Of a DNA stretch of 64,000 bases, positions 48,162-57,644 are shown piece by piece. The stretch comes from Hyperoodon ampullatus (Eukaryota > Chordata > Mammalia > Artiodactyla > Ziphiidae). How positions within the stretch are numbered: the stretch's first letter is position 1; the number at the start of each line of letters is the position of its first letter. A program made the translations under genes and the position numbers. The DNA lies in the NCBI GenBank assembly GCA_949752795.1, contig OX457057.1:160557980-160621979 (forward strand), given 5' to 3'. The notes below the pieces were generated by a model. That model was not told the DNA's origin, ran no database searches, and saw only the letters and a program-made list of their open reading frames with translations.

Positions 48162-48163
<2 letters not shown>

Positions 48164-48164
48164 T

Positions 48165-48985
48165 CTCTTTCCCTGGTTCCTAGCACAGAGCCCCTAAAAC
48201 CCTTGCAATCTCTTAAGTGATAAGAGCATTAGGAGCATCTTCTGTTCTAATGTTTGGCCTTGATCCTGGTTCCTGACCACAGAGCTCCTAAATCCCTTGG
48301 AATTTCCTGGGTGATGGGAACATCTTTTCTGCCAATGATGAAATGTTTGGTGGGCTCCTGGATGGCGACTGATCACCAGAAAGACCAAGCTGTGATTAGA
48401 AGCTTGGAATTTTCAGCCCCATTCCCTCCCCTTCAGGAAAGGGAGAAGTGCTGGAAATTGAGTCAGTGATGGATCATGCCTACATGATATGAAGTCTGTA
48501 TAAAAATCCCAAAGGTGCAAGGTTCAGAAAGCTTCCAGGTTGCTAGGAGACTGGTGTGCTTGGAGAGGGCATGGAAGCTCTGCACTCCTTCTCACATACC
48601 TTGCCCTATGTATCTCTTCCATCTAGATGTTCATCTGTATCCTTTATCATATCCTTTTATAATAAACCAGTAAACATTAAGTAAGTGTTCCCCTGAGTTC
48701 TGTGAGCTACTCTAGCAAATTATAGGGCCCAAGGAGGGGGTTGTGGGAACCCTGATTTATAGTCATTCAGTCAGAAGTACAGATGACAACCTGGGATTGG
48801 CGTCTGAAGTGGGGGGAATGTTGCTCCAGTCTCATGGGACTGAGTCCTTAACTTGTGGGATCTGACACTAACTCCAAATAGGTAGTGTCAGAATTGAATG
48901 GAATTATAGGACAACTAGCTGGTAACACAGAGAACGGCTGGGGGGTGGGAGGCATACATTTGGTGACCAGAAGCATCAGAAATGA
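48165..48985 (+). mobile_element. LTR-like repeat, uninterrupted copy
   Basis: Same family as 21383-23260. Two tandem units of about 85 bp open it ('cctagcacagagcccctaaa' and 'cctgaccacagagctcctaa', each followed by a 'gtgat…gg' segment). Later come 'ccttttataataaaccagta' (AATAAA-like signal) and 'tcccctgagttctgtgagct'. Upstream tandem units plus a late polyadenylation signal is how a retroviral LTR is built; the family name is uncertain. Confidence 0.65.
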
Positions 48986-49640
48986 AGGGTTCTGGGCAAG
49001 TAGTAAAGGAGAGACACACAGGAGAAGTGAGTTTTTCCTACTCAGGAACTATATTCAGGAATTACACTCACCTCTTAATTTGAAGTGTGTTCCATACAAA
49101 GAATTTGTGCTTTTATCAAGTCCCCCATTATAACCATGGGTCACATAATATACCTCGGTTTGTATCCACTTTGGAAACAGTTTCAGAATCTACTTGAATC
49201 ACACCACAATCTGTCCCAGTAATTTTATCATGGTGACCTCAGACCCAGGAAAACACCTAATACTTTCCATTACTAAATAGTTAGGCCAAAATAAGTTAAT
49301 AAGTATTTGTGTCGTGTTGGGCACTACCTACCTTCTCAAACACTGATATCACATTGGACACCACCATCTTCATTCCCTGATTTCAGTAGTTTTCATACAG
49401 TACTTGCATTTTATCTCAAAAGCCACTGAAAATTCATCTTCATAAATATATAACATCAAAAGGAAGGTAGTGAGATCTAACAATGAAATTGTGAACTACT
49501 TAGTGCTAGTAGTTTGAGCAGTTTCCAACAGATATCAAGTAATGCTGTATTTCCCTCAGAAATGTAAAATATCTCTGTGCATAGTTTGGGCACCTCAGGT
49601 ACATAAAATATTAACAATGACTACTCTATAAAAGAATGAG
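48986..49640. other. Unassigned DNA
   Basis: No gene or named repeat. Confidence 0.4.
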
Positions 49641-49649
49641 TAAAAGGTT

Positions 49650-50282
49650 ATTAATAGAGAGTGAACAAGTAACAGATAATGAGCAATGGAGAGAAAGAGA
49701 GTGAGGGACAGACAGGAGGTTTGGGAGAGCAAGTGTGAGCAACAAGGAGAGCTTAGAACAGAACACAGCAGAGAGAACAATAAAAAGAAAACCACAAAGA
49801 CAGGAAGAGACAGAGACAGATGGTGAGAGGAAGACAGATGCACAAAGAGAGGAAGACAAATAAGGAGAGACAAAATGATGAACAAGAGACAAACTGTCAG
49901 ATGAAGAGAAAGACCAAAAGGCAGACAGACAGAGAAACAGACTGATGAACAGTCAGGGACAGGGAGATACTGATGGGGGGAGAGAGAAACAGACAGAAAC
50001 AGATGGACAGATGGGGATAAACACAGAAGAGAGGATCAGAAAGGGTACGACAGCATTAGAAAGGGAGAGAAAAAGGGGGAAAGAGTCAGAGAGACAAGGA
50101 GAAACTGTCAGGAAGAAAGAGAAAGACAGGCAAAGATAGACCCAGGTATCAGGACAGAGAAGGGACAGGTAAAAGGGAAAAAGACTAAGAAAGAGAGATA
50201 CAGAGAGGCAGTGGGCACAGAAGTAGAGGAAAAAGGAAACCAAGAAAGGAACTCAGAGAGGGTGGAAGGGGAAGGAAAGAGA
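49650..50282 (+). repeat. Degenerate purine-rich (GAGACA-like) tract
   Basis: Some 630 bp in which the plus strand is overwhelmingly A and G, built from variants of GAGA, GACAGA and GAGAAA. No exact unit persists. Open frames on both strands (49595-49892, 49945-50243) result from the composition and are not genes. Confidence 0.9.
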
Positions 50283-51235
50283 GGCTTCCCCTCACACCAC
50301 CTCCACCCAGGGGAACAGGGATTTTATTCATCAGTTCATTCATTACTTTAAGCATGATCCCTACAGTCTACTCGTGCATAAAAAAGAAGCAGGAATTAGC
50401 ACAACCATTCTTAACGCTGAGCTCTGCACTCCAGAGGTTTTTCTGGCCATAGGGGAAACATTCTCTCTCTGCATATTATTAGCTAATATAATCTACTCTC
50501 TTACTTCAGGTATTAATATTCTCACTGACAGAATTTCATGGAGCTTTGTGAGCTTCCAAAGGTCTCTGCTCCAATCAACCAATCTAATGTACCAATAATT
50601 CGTTTTTCCTAGAAAGACTGTAACAGCATAAAATTAAATAGGAAGCAATTTTAAAAGAGAAAACTACTGAATTCTAATGTGCTATGTTTTCAGGACAAAC
50701 CAGCTATGCATACCCTTTCAATGTATTATAAGACTAGCATTAGTCTGGGTTTTTAAAAACTATTTATTGAAATTTCAAAATTAATAAAGCAGAAAGTAGA
50801 GAACAATATAAGCCCCAACATGCCCAAAGCCCAGCTTCAACAATGATTAACATCTTACTAATATTGTCGTCACATTTAAAAATGTGAAATAGGAAATAAA
50901 ACTCTAAATATATTCAACTCTTTTCTTTATTGTTCTATAATTTTTAAATGCATTTTGACTTAAACATGTTGGACTTTAAATCAATTATTTTAATACTAAT
51001 CATTATGAAATTATCATACAAATCTTTCACTAGTGTTTCCAGAATTAGACCCTCTGTTCTTAGATTCAATAAGTCTATGTCTACACATTTCCCGGATACC
51101 TATATATCCCAGGTCTTCTAAATATTTTATAAATGTAGATTATTCACAACCTATTCCAGGAAAACAAAGTGTTACCATCCAATGGTCAAAATTATGTTGG
51201 AAAATTAAGTTGGAAAATATATTACAGTTTGTCTA
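50283..51235. other. Unassigned DNA with a possible LINE scrap
   Basis: 'aagcagaaagtagagaacaa' to 'aatgattaacatcttactaa' (50790-50865) resembles text commonly found in old LINE-derived repeats. No gene recognised. Confidence 0.35.
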
Positions 51236-51239
51236 ATCC

Positions 51240-51430
51240 AGGGATTCTCACACTTGGCTTCACATCATAATGACCTGAAGAGCTTTAAAATATACAGATG
51301 CCCAAGTCCCAAGATTCTGATTTAGTCAATTTGGGATACAGCCTGTATACTGAGGGTTTTTTTGTTTTGTTTTTAATGTTCCCCAGGTGATACTAATATG
51401 CAACCATGGTTAAAAATCACTGATCTAGTC
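51240..51430 (+). mobile_element. hAT-Charlie non-autonomous element
   Basis: 'ggattctcacacttggcttc', 'gacctgaagagctttaaaat', 'cccaggtgatactaatatgc' and 'aaaaatcactgatctag' follow a MER5-related hAT element with near-inverted ends. Confidence 0.7.
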
Positions 51431-52243
51431 CAGCTTCCTACCAAATGCAAAAATTCCCTCCAATAACTGTGTGTAGTAACCACCTGACAACCAATTCCCA
51501 ACTCACTATAACTCAGTCAGTTTAACTATAGGGTAATTTTAATTACTTGAAAGTTCTAACAAGCAAAATATGCCACTCCATACCCACCAATCCAAGTTCT
51601 AACTTATCTAGGTCATATAAAATAATTCTTATTCTTGTTCATCATCAGAGCTACTTTAAGTACTCTATGTTCAACTTTTCTTCATTCATTTACCCCTACA
51701 AGTTTTCAAACTCATTTCCACATACTAGCGGTTCATTTCTAGAAAAGTTCAATATCCTTTTAAAAACATAGCACCTATAATCATTCCTCACACTCCAGGA
51801 AAAGGATGGTCTGATTAGGGCTTTGCATAGTAGTATCATCACTGTTTTTTTGTTCTACACAACTTAATATAGAGCATTAACGTTTTTTTAAAGTTATATC
51901 TTACTACTAGCTCAAATCAAAGAAACAGGTAAATCCCTAGGGTTTTTTTTAATACTAACTGTAATTATGCTCCTATTCTTCCACCCTACAGGTTTTTTAA
52001 ACTTCACATCTAACCCATTCTATTACATTTAACTAGTAGTGTGTTGGTAAATGTTCTCCAATTTGACAGGACTAATCTGTAGCATTTGCCAATTTCTATA
52101 AAGTAAATACTCCCATCATGGCCAATTTCAAGCTACCAACACTGAACACAGGATTGGGAAGAGATGCAGATAATCATCACAAGCCTATGTGAGACAGCTT
52201 CAGCATACCACTAAATATAATTCATAATTCTTAACTGGAAGTT
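51431..52243. other. Unassigned DNA
   Basis: No gene recognised. Note that 'tttgccaatttctataaagta' and 'aagctaccaacactgaacac' (52085-52150) loosely echo 18965-19040, which may be a diverged repeat pair. Confidence 0.35.
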
Positions 52244-52369
52244 TCCATCACAATCTTTATTATTTTTTTGAGATAGCCTCATCCACCAGAGGGCAGAGAG
52301 CAGAAGCAAGAATAACTACAATCCTGCAGCCTGTGGAACAAAAACCACATTCACAGAAAGATAGACAAG

Positions 52370-53265
52370 ATGAAAAGGCAGAGGGCTATGTACCAGATGA
52401 AGGAACAAGATAAACCCCCAGGAAAACAACTAAATGAAGTAGAGACAGGCAACCTTCCAGAAGAAGAATTCAGAATAATGATAGTGAAGATGATCCAGGA
52501 CCTCAGAAAAAGAATGGAGGCAAAGATCGAGAAGATGCAAGAAATGTCTGACAAAGACCCAGAAGAATTAAAGAACAAACACCTAGAAGAATAAAAGAAC
52601 AATTAGAGATGAACAATACAATAACTGAAATGAAAAATACACGAGAAGGAATCAATAGCAGAATAACTGAGGCAGAAGAACAGATAAGTGACCTGGAAGA
52701 CAGAATGGTGGATTTCACTGCCATGGAACAAAATAAAGAAAAAAGAATGAAAATAAATGAAGACAGCCTAAGAGACCTCTGGGACAACATTAAACGCAAC
52801 AACATTCACATTATAGGGGTCCCAGAAGGAGAAGAGAGAGAGAAAGGACCCGAGAAAATGTCTGAAGAGATTATAACAGTCAAAAACTTCCCTAGGGCTT
52901 CCCTGGTGGAGCAGTGGTTCAGAGTCCGCCTGCCGATGCAGGGGTCACGGGTTCGTGCCCCGGTCCGGGAAGATCCCATATGCCGCAGAGCGGCTAGGCC
53001 CGTGAGCCATGGCCGCTGAGCCTGCGCGTCCGGAGCCTGTGCTCCGCAACGGGAGAGGCCACAACAGTGAGAGGCCCGCGTACCGCCAAAAAAAAAAAAA
53101 AAAAAAAAAAAAAACAAAACTTCCCTAACATGGGGAAGGAAATAGCCACCCAAGTCCAGGAAGCACAGAGTCCCAGGCAAGATAAACCCAAGGAGAAACA
53201 CGTTGAGACACACAGTAATCAAATTGACAAAAATTAAAGACAAAGAAAAATTATTAAAAGCAACA
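52370..53265 (+). pseudogene. LINE-1 ORF1 pseudogene
   Basis: ORF1p is the L1 RNA-binding chaperone: a coiled-coil trimer, an RRM and a C-terminal domain. This copy starts at 52370, where the first 74 codons are open, stops at 52594, is open again at 52609-52894 (LWDNIKRNNIHIIGVPEGEE is the RRM start) and is then broken by the SINE. The rest of the C-terminal domain is missing. Its coiled-coil start lacks the inverted 21-nt segment found in the young L1, making it a useful comparison. Confidence 0.85.
52895..53114 (+). mobile_element. CHR-2 type SINE inside the L1 fragment
   Basis: Starts gggcttccctggtggagcag, ends gcccgcgtaccgcc plus about 26 A. TSD caaaaacttcccta / caaaacttcccta (52881-52894 and 53115-53127). 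Youngest layer of the three-deep nest. Confidence 0.96.
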
Positions 53266-53278
53266 GTGGAAAAACAAT

Positions 53279-53547
53279 ATTATTTTTTTGTTCGTTTTTA
53301 AATATTTATTTATTTATTTATGGCTGCATTGGGACTTAGTTGTGGCACACAGGATCTCTTATTGTGGCATGCAGGCTTCTCTCTAGTTGTGGCGCTCGGG
53401 CTCCAGAGCGCGTGGGCTCTGCAGTTGTGGCCCACGGGCTTAGTTGCCCCACAGCATGTGGGATCTTAGTTCCCAGACCAGGGATTGAACACGCATCCCC
53501 TGCACTGGAAGGAGGATTCTTAACCACTGGACCACCAGGGAAGTCCC
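53279..53547 (-). mobile_element. CHR-1 type (long) SINE, minus orientation, host of the L1 fragment
   Basis: From a T-rich tail with 'atttatttatttatttatgg' to the 5' end ccaccagggaagtccc. Its TSD tccatcacaatcttta is at 52244-52259 and 53548-53563. The left copy is 1 kb away because the L1 fragment inserted in the T tract; a 13-base stub of that tract stays at 52258-52270. Confidence 0.92.
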
Positions 53548-53663
53548 TCCATCACAATCTTTAGAATACTGTTTTGAAAAAATTTTTCCCAACCCAGCCC
53601 ATCCTTAAGATTTTGATGCAGCATGTATACAGACTGGAATCCAAGTATTTCTGTATTTTAAAC

Positions 53664-53885
53664 CAGCGGTCCCCAACCTTTTTGGCACCAGGGACCAGTT
53701 TCATCAGTTTCTTGGAAGACACTTTTTCCACGGGGGGTGGGGGTAGGGTGGGGGTAGAGGTGGATGGCGCAGGCAGTAATGTGAGCCATGGGGAAAGGCA
53801 GATGAAGGTTCACTCACTCACCAGCCACTCACCTCCTGCTGTGTGGACTGGTACCGGTCTGCGGCCCAGGAGTTGGGGACCGCTG
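53664..53885 (+). mobile_element. Short hAT-type DNA transposon, 222 bp
   Basis: Inverted ends cagcggtccccaacc and gttggggaccgctg. An 8-base target duplication as expected for hAT elements: ttttaaac (53656-53663) and atttaaac (53886-53893), one difference. The interior contains a G-rich run (53732-53758). Non-coding; a 105-codon frame overlaps it by chance. Confidence 0.88.
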
Positions 53886-53893
53886 ATTTAAAC

Positions 53894-54694
53894 AATCTTC
53901 AGGTAGTTCTGAAGTACACAGTCAGGTAAAAACAATCAAGATCTTTTTAACTCATCAAGATCTTTTTTTAGGTGTCTTCCATCAAGAGAAACAAATTTTT
54001 TTTATTCCTTCACAAAACAAAAATTTTAAACCATGCCTCGTTTTCATTAAAATAATTACTAAAAATATTAAACTAAAACTTTCCCTTACAACTGGCACAA
54101 ATCTGTCAATACTCCTTATTATAAGTATTTCAATCAGCTACAAATCCCCCTAAATATATTACCATTCATCTTATATTTTTCCATCCTGTCCACAGGCATA
54201 GCATAAAAGGTTTAAAAAACTGTCTTCCTGAGATTGTATGCCTATGGCATTCTGCTATTCAATTATGAGAACTAACTTCAAAAGAAAATTAGGTGAGCTT
54301 GGAATAACTTGCTTTTGTGAACCAATATGCACTCCTAGAAGATGACCAAATTACTGAACACTCAAACATAATCCACTTAAGGAAGGTCCACTTCTGGGCT
54401 GGAAGAGTAGCTGGAGGCCAACTAGCACCCTCACATTAAACTGGTAAACTGAATAATATACATAAGTAATCACTACCAAGGGAGCAAACAGCTGCTGAAA
54501 AAGCAAAAACTGAAGGAAAAGGACCTAATTCCAGAGAGGGAAGAACCTTAGAGAGGTGAGTTTACCTTCTGTAGCCACTGAGCCTTGTACATTTGTTATT
54601 TGATGTTCCATGCATGAAGCCAAGAACCTGGACTTCACACATGCAGAGGACTGCTTCTGGGAGCCAAATAAAGCAACAAAGTTTTTAGCAGACA
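53894..54694. other. Unassigned DNA
   Basis: No gene or named repeat. Confidence 0.4.
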
Positions 54695-55206
54695 AAAGCT
54701 TACATCTCAAGAAACTAAGAAAAGAAGAATACATTAAACCCAAACAGGGAAGAAGGAAGAAAATAAAGAGCAGAAATCAATAAAATACAATCAGGCAAAC
54801 AATAGAGACAAACAATGAAACCAAACTGTGGTACTTTGAAGACATCAATAAAATTCATAAACCTTTATTCATACTGATCAGGAAAGAAGATAATATACAA
54901 ATTTCCAATATCAAAATTAAAGAGGAGTTGTAACTATAGATCCTGGAAACATTAAAACATTACTAAGGGGAATACTGTGAACACCTTCTGTAAATAAATC
55001 TGACCACTTAGAGGTAATGATCAAATTCCTTGAAAGACAAAAACGACCAAAGCTCACTCAAGAAGAAATATATCTATCTATAATACCTATGCAAAAAATT
55101 GAACTTATAGTAAAAAAAGAAAAAATTTTCTCATACAGAACACTATAGGGCTAGATAGTTTCATTGGTAAATTTTACCACACATTTAAGAAAAAAAAAAA
55201 ATTCTA
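54695..55206 (+). mobile_element. Older LINE-1 ORF2 fragment, left of the young L1
   Basis: 'ctcaagaaactaagaaaaga', 'gcagaaatcaataaaataca', 'aattccttgaaagacaaaaa' and 'gggctagatagtttcattgg' match ORF2 before and at the reverse transcriptase (compare 59588-60055). Resumes at 63220 in exactly the expected ORF2 position, so the young L1 inserted into it. Confidence 0.85.
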
Positions 55207-56340
55207 GGCCCGGAGGAAGATGGCGGAAGAGTAAAACGCGGAGATCACCTTCCTCCCCACAGATACATCAGAAATTCATCTACACGTGGAACAACTCCTA
55301 CAGAACACCTACTGAACGCTGACAGAAGACCTCAGACCCCCCAAAAGGCAAGAAACTCCCCACATACCTGGGTAGGACAAAAGAAAAAAGAATAAACAGA
55401 GACAAAAGGATAGGGCCGGGACCTGCACCAGTGGGAGGGAGCCGTGAAGGAGGAAAGGTTTCCACACACTAGAAGCCCCTTCGCGGGTGGAGACTGCAGG
55501 TGGCGGAGGAGGAAAGCTTCGGAGTAGCGGAGGAGAGCACAGCAACAGGGGTGTGGAGGGCAAAGCGGAGAGATTCCGGCACAGAGGATCGGTGCCCTCA
55601 GGCACACACCAGCCCGAGAGGCTTGTCTGCTCGGCCGCCGGGGCGGGCGGGGCTGGGAGCTGAGGCTCGGGTATCGGCTTTCAGTCGGAGCGCAGGGAGA
55701 GGACTGGGGCTGGCGGCAGGAAGAGAGCCTGAAGGGGTTAGTGCACCACGGCTAGCCCGGAGGGAGTCCGGGGAAAATGTCTGGAGCTGCCGAAGAGGCA
55801 AGAGACTTTTTCTTCCCTTTTGTTTCCTGGTGCGCGAGGAGAGGGCATTAAGAGAGCTGCTTAAAGAAGCACCAGAGACGGGCGCGAGCGGCGGCTAAAG
55901 GCGCGGACCCCGGAGACGGGAGTGGGACGCTGGGGCTGCTGCTGCCGCCGCCACAAGGCCTGTGTGCGAGCGCAGGTCACTGTCCACCCCGCCTTCCGGG
56001 AAGCCTGTGCACCCCGCCACTGCCGGGGTCCCGGGACCCAGAGACGGCTTTCCCGGGAAAACGCACGGAGCGCCTCGGTCTGGTGCAACGTCACGCCGGC
56101 CTCTGCCGCCGCAGGCCCGCCCCACACTGCGCGCCCCTCCCTCCCCTCTGCCTGAGGGAGCCAGAGCCCCCGAATCAGCGGCTCCTTTAAACCCGTCCTG
56201 TCTGAGCGAAGAACGGACGCCTTCCGGCGACCTACGCGCAGAGGCGGGGCCAGGTCCAAGGCTGAGACCCGGAAGCTGTGAGAGCAGAGAAGAGACAGGG
56301 AAATCTCTCTGTGCAGCCTCGGAGGCAGCGGATTAAAGCT
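55207..56340 (+). promoter_or_regulatory. L1 5'UTR CpG-rich internal promoter
   Basis: The only long CpG-dense stretch in the window, in an otherwise AT-rich sequence. It opens with aagatggcgg (55217-55226), which fits the YY1 site near the start of mammalian L1s that fixes the transcription start. By family analogy it is the internal RNA polymerase II promoter and a target of DNA methylation. Open frames here (55500-55898, 55962-56336 and minus-strand ones) arise from GC-richness and are not known genes. Confidence 0.8.
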
Positions 56341-56390
56341 CCACGGTCCACTTGATGTGCCCTGCGTCTGTGGAGTGCATGAATGGACAG

Positions 56391-56535
56391 CGAATCATCC
56401 CAAATTGAGGAAGTGGACTTTGAGGACAAGATTTAAGACTTTCCCCCCTTTACCTCTTTTTACAACGAATTATCCCAAATTGAGGAGGTGGACTTGGAGA
56501 GCAAGATTTTTGATTTTTCCCCCTGCTCTCTTTTT
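56391..56535 (+). repeat. Tandem pair of about 70-bp units in the L1 5'UTR
   Basis: Unit 1 (56391-56457) and unit 2 (56466-56535) both read cga-at(c/t)atcccaaattg, gag-ga(a/g)gtggact, a 'caagattt' and a T/C-rich end. A duplication within the 5'UTR; other mammalian L1s carry repeated promoter monomers, but here there are just two. Confidence 0.85.
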
Positions 56536-56696
56536 GTGAATGTGTATGTGTATCCTTCTGTGTAAGATTTTCTCTGTATAGCTTTGCTTCCACCATATGT
56601 CCCAGGGTTCTATCTGTCCGTTTTTTTTTTTCAATAATTACTTTTTAATTTTAATAACACTACTATATTTTATACTTTAGTCTATTTTACTTTACC

Positions 56697-57115
56697 TGCT
56701 CTTTCTTTTTTTCCTACCTTCCCTTCCTCCCTCCCTCCCTCCGCCCCTCCTTTCCTTTCTCTTTCATTCCTTCCTCCCTCCCTCCCTCCCTTCTTCCTTT
56801 CACTCTTTTTCTTTCCTTCCTCCCTCCCTCCCTCCTGTCTTTCTTTCTTTCTTTCCTTCCTCCCTCCCTCCCTTCTTCCATTCACTCTTCCTTTTTCTTT
56901 CATTCCTCCCTCCCTCCCTCCTGTCTTTCTTTCTTTCCTTCCTTCCTCCCTCCCTCCCTTCTTCCATTCACTGTTTCCTTTTTCTTTCCTCCCTCCCTCC
57001 CTTCTTTCTTTCTTTCTTTCCATCCTTCCTCCCTCCCTCCTTTCTTTCTTTCTTCCTTCCTTTCTTTCCTTCTTCCTTTCTTTCTCTCTCTCTTTCTTTC
57101 TTCTACTAATTCTTT
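56697..57115. repeat. CCTT/CTTT microsatellite inside the L1 5'UTR
   Basis: About 420 bp of pyrimidine repeats (cctccctccctc and tttctttcttt alternate in at least five blocks). It sits between the CpG region and the leader of ORF1. The block pattern suggests repeated expansion of a 55-70 bp composite unit (ccttcctccctccctcc... cttccattcactc...). The 113-codon minus frame is compositional. Confidence 0.93.
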
Positions 57116-57644
57116 CTTTCTACTTTTTCTCCCTTTTATTCTGAGCCGGGTAGATGAAAGGCTCTTGGTGCTGCAGCCAGGAGTCAGTGCTGTGCCTCTG
57201 AAGTGGGAGAGCCAACTTCAGGACACGGGTCCACAAGAGACCTCCCAGCTCCACATAATATCAAGCAGCGAAAATCTCCCAGGGATCTCCATCTCAAAAC
57301 CAGCACCCAGCTTCAGACAACGACCAGCAAGCTACAGTGCTGGTCCCCCTATGCCAAGCAACTAGCAAGGCAGGAACACAACCCCACCCATTAGCAGAGA
57401 GGCTGCCTAAAAACATAATAAGGCCACAGGCACCCCAAAACACACCACCAGACGTGGACCTGTCCACCAGAAAGACAAGATCGAGCCTCAACCACCAGAA
57501 CACAGGCACTAGTCCCCCCCCACCAGGAAGCCTACACAACCTACTGAAACAACCTTAGCCACTGGGGACAGACACCAAAAACAACAGGAACTACGAATCT
57601 GCAGCCTGCAAAAAGGAGACCCCAAACACAGTAACATAAGCAAA
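57116..57644 (+). other. L1 5'UTR leader before ORF1
   Basis: Non-coding leader of the young L1, starting near 'ttctgagccgggtagatgaa'. It is rich in CA-containing words and ends 'cagtaacataagcaaa' before the ORF1 ATG. No independent gene. Confidence 0.75.

Larger units (their letters stand above)
52271..53277 (+). mobile_element. LINE-1 fragment (5'UTR end and ORF1), no A tail
   Basis: Runs from 'agatagcctcatccaccaga' (end of an L1 5'UTR) through most of ORF1, ending abruptly at 'gtggaaaaacaa'. A perfect 13-base TSD, tattatttttttg (52258-52270 and 53278-53290), flanks it, so this is a true insertion and not an eroded longer L1. It sits in the T tract of a minus-strand SINE and is itself hit by a SINE at 52895. 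Confidence 0.85.

Noticed and set aside
49595..50243. Frames of 64-96 codons in the purine tract, including a leucine/serine-rich minus frame resembling a membrane protein
   Set aside because: Low-complexity polypurine DNA gives E/R/K frames on one strand and L/S/F frames on the other; there is no start context or domain.
52244..53563. Interpretation of the composite as one chimeric L1-SINE retrotransposition, since one TSD encloses both
   Set aside because: A second, separate TSD (tattatttttttg) brackets the L1 piece inside the SINE's T tract, so two successive insertions explain it better.
54525..54743. 72-codon minus frame next to the older L1
   Set aside because: No recognisable domain; it overlaps the decayed L1 start and is within chance length.
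55500..56336. CpG-rich stretch with 132- and 124-codon frames, as if a host gene promoter and first exon
   Set aside because: It is the 5'UTR of the young LINE-1: it starts at the TSD with the L1-type aagatggcgg and leads to ORF1 with no other gene structure.
56682..57023. 113-codon frame rich in E, G, K and R on the minus strand
   Set aside because: A product of the CCTT/CTTT microsatellite composition.
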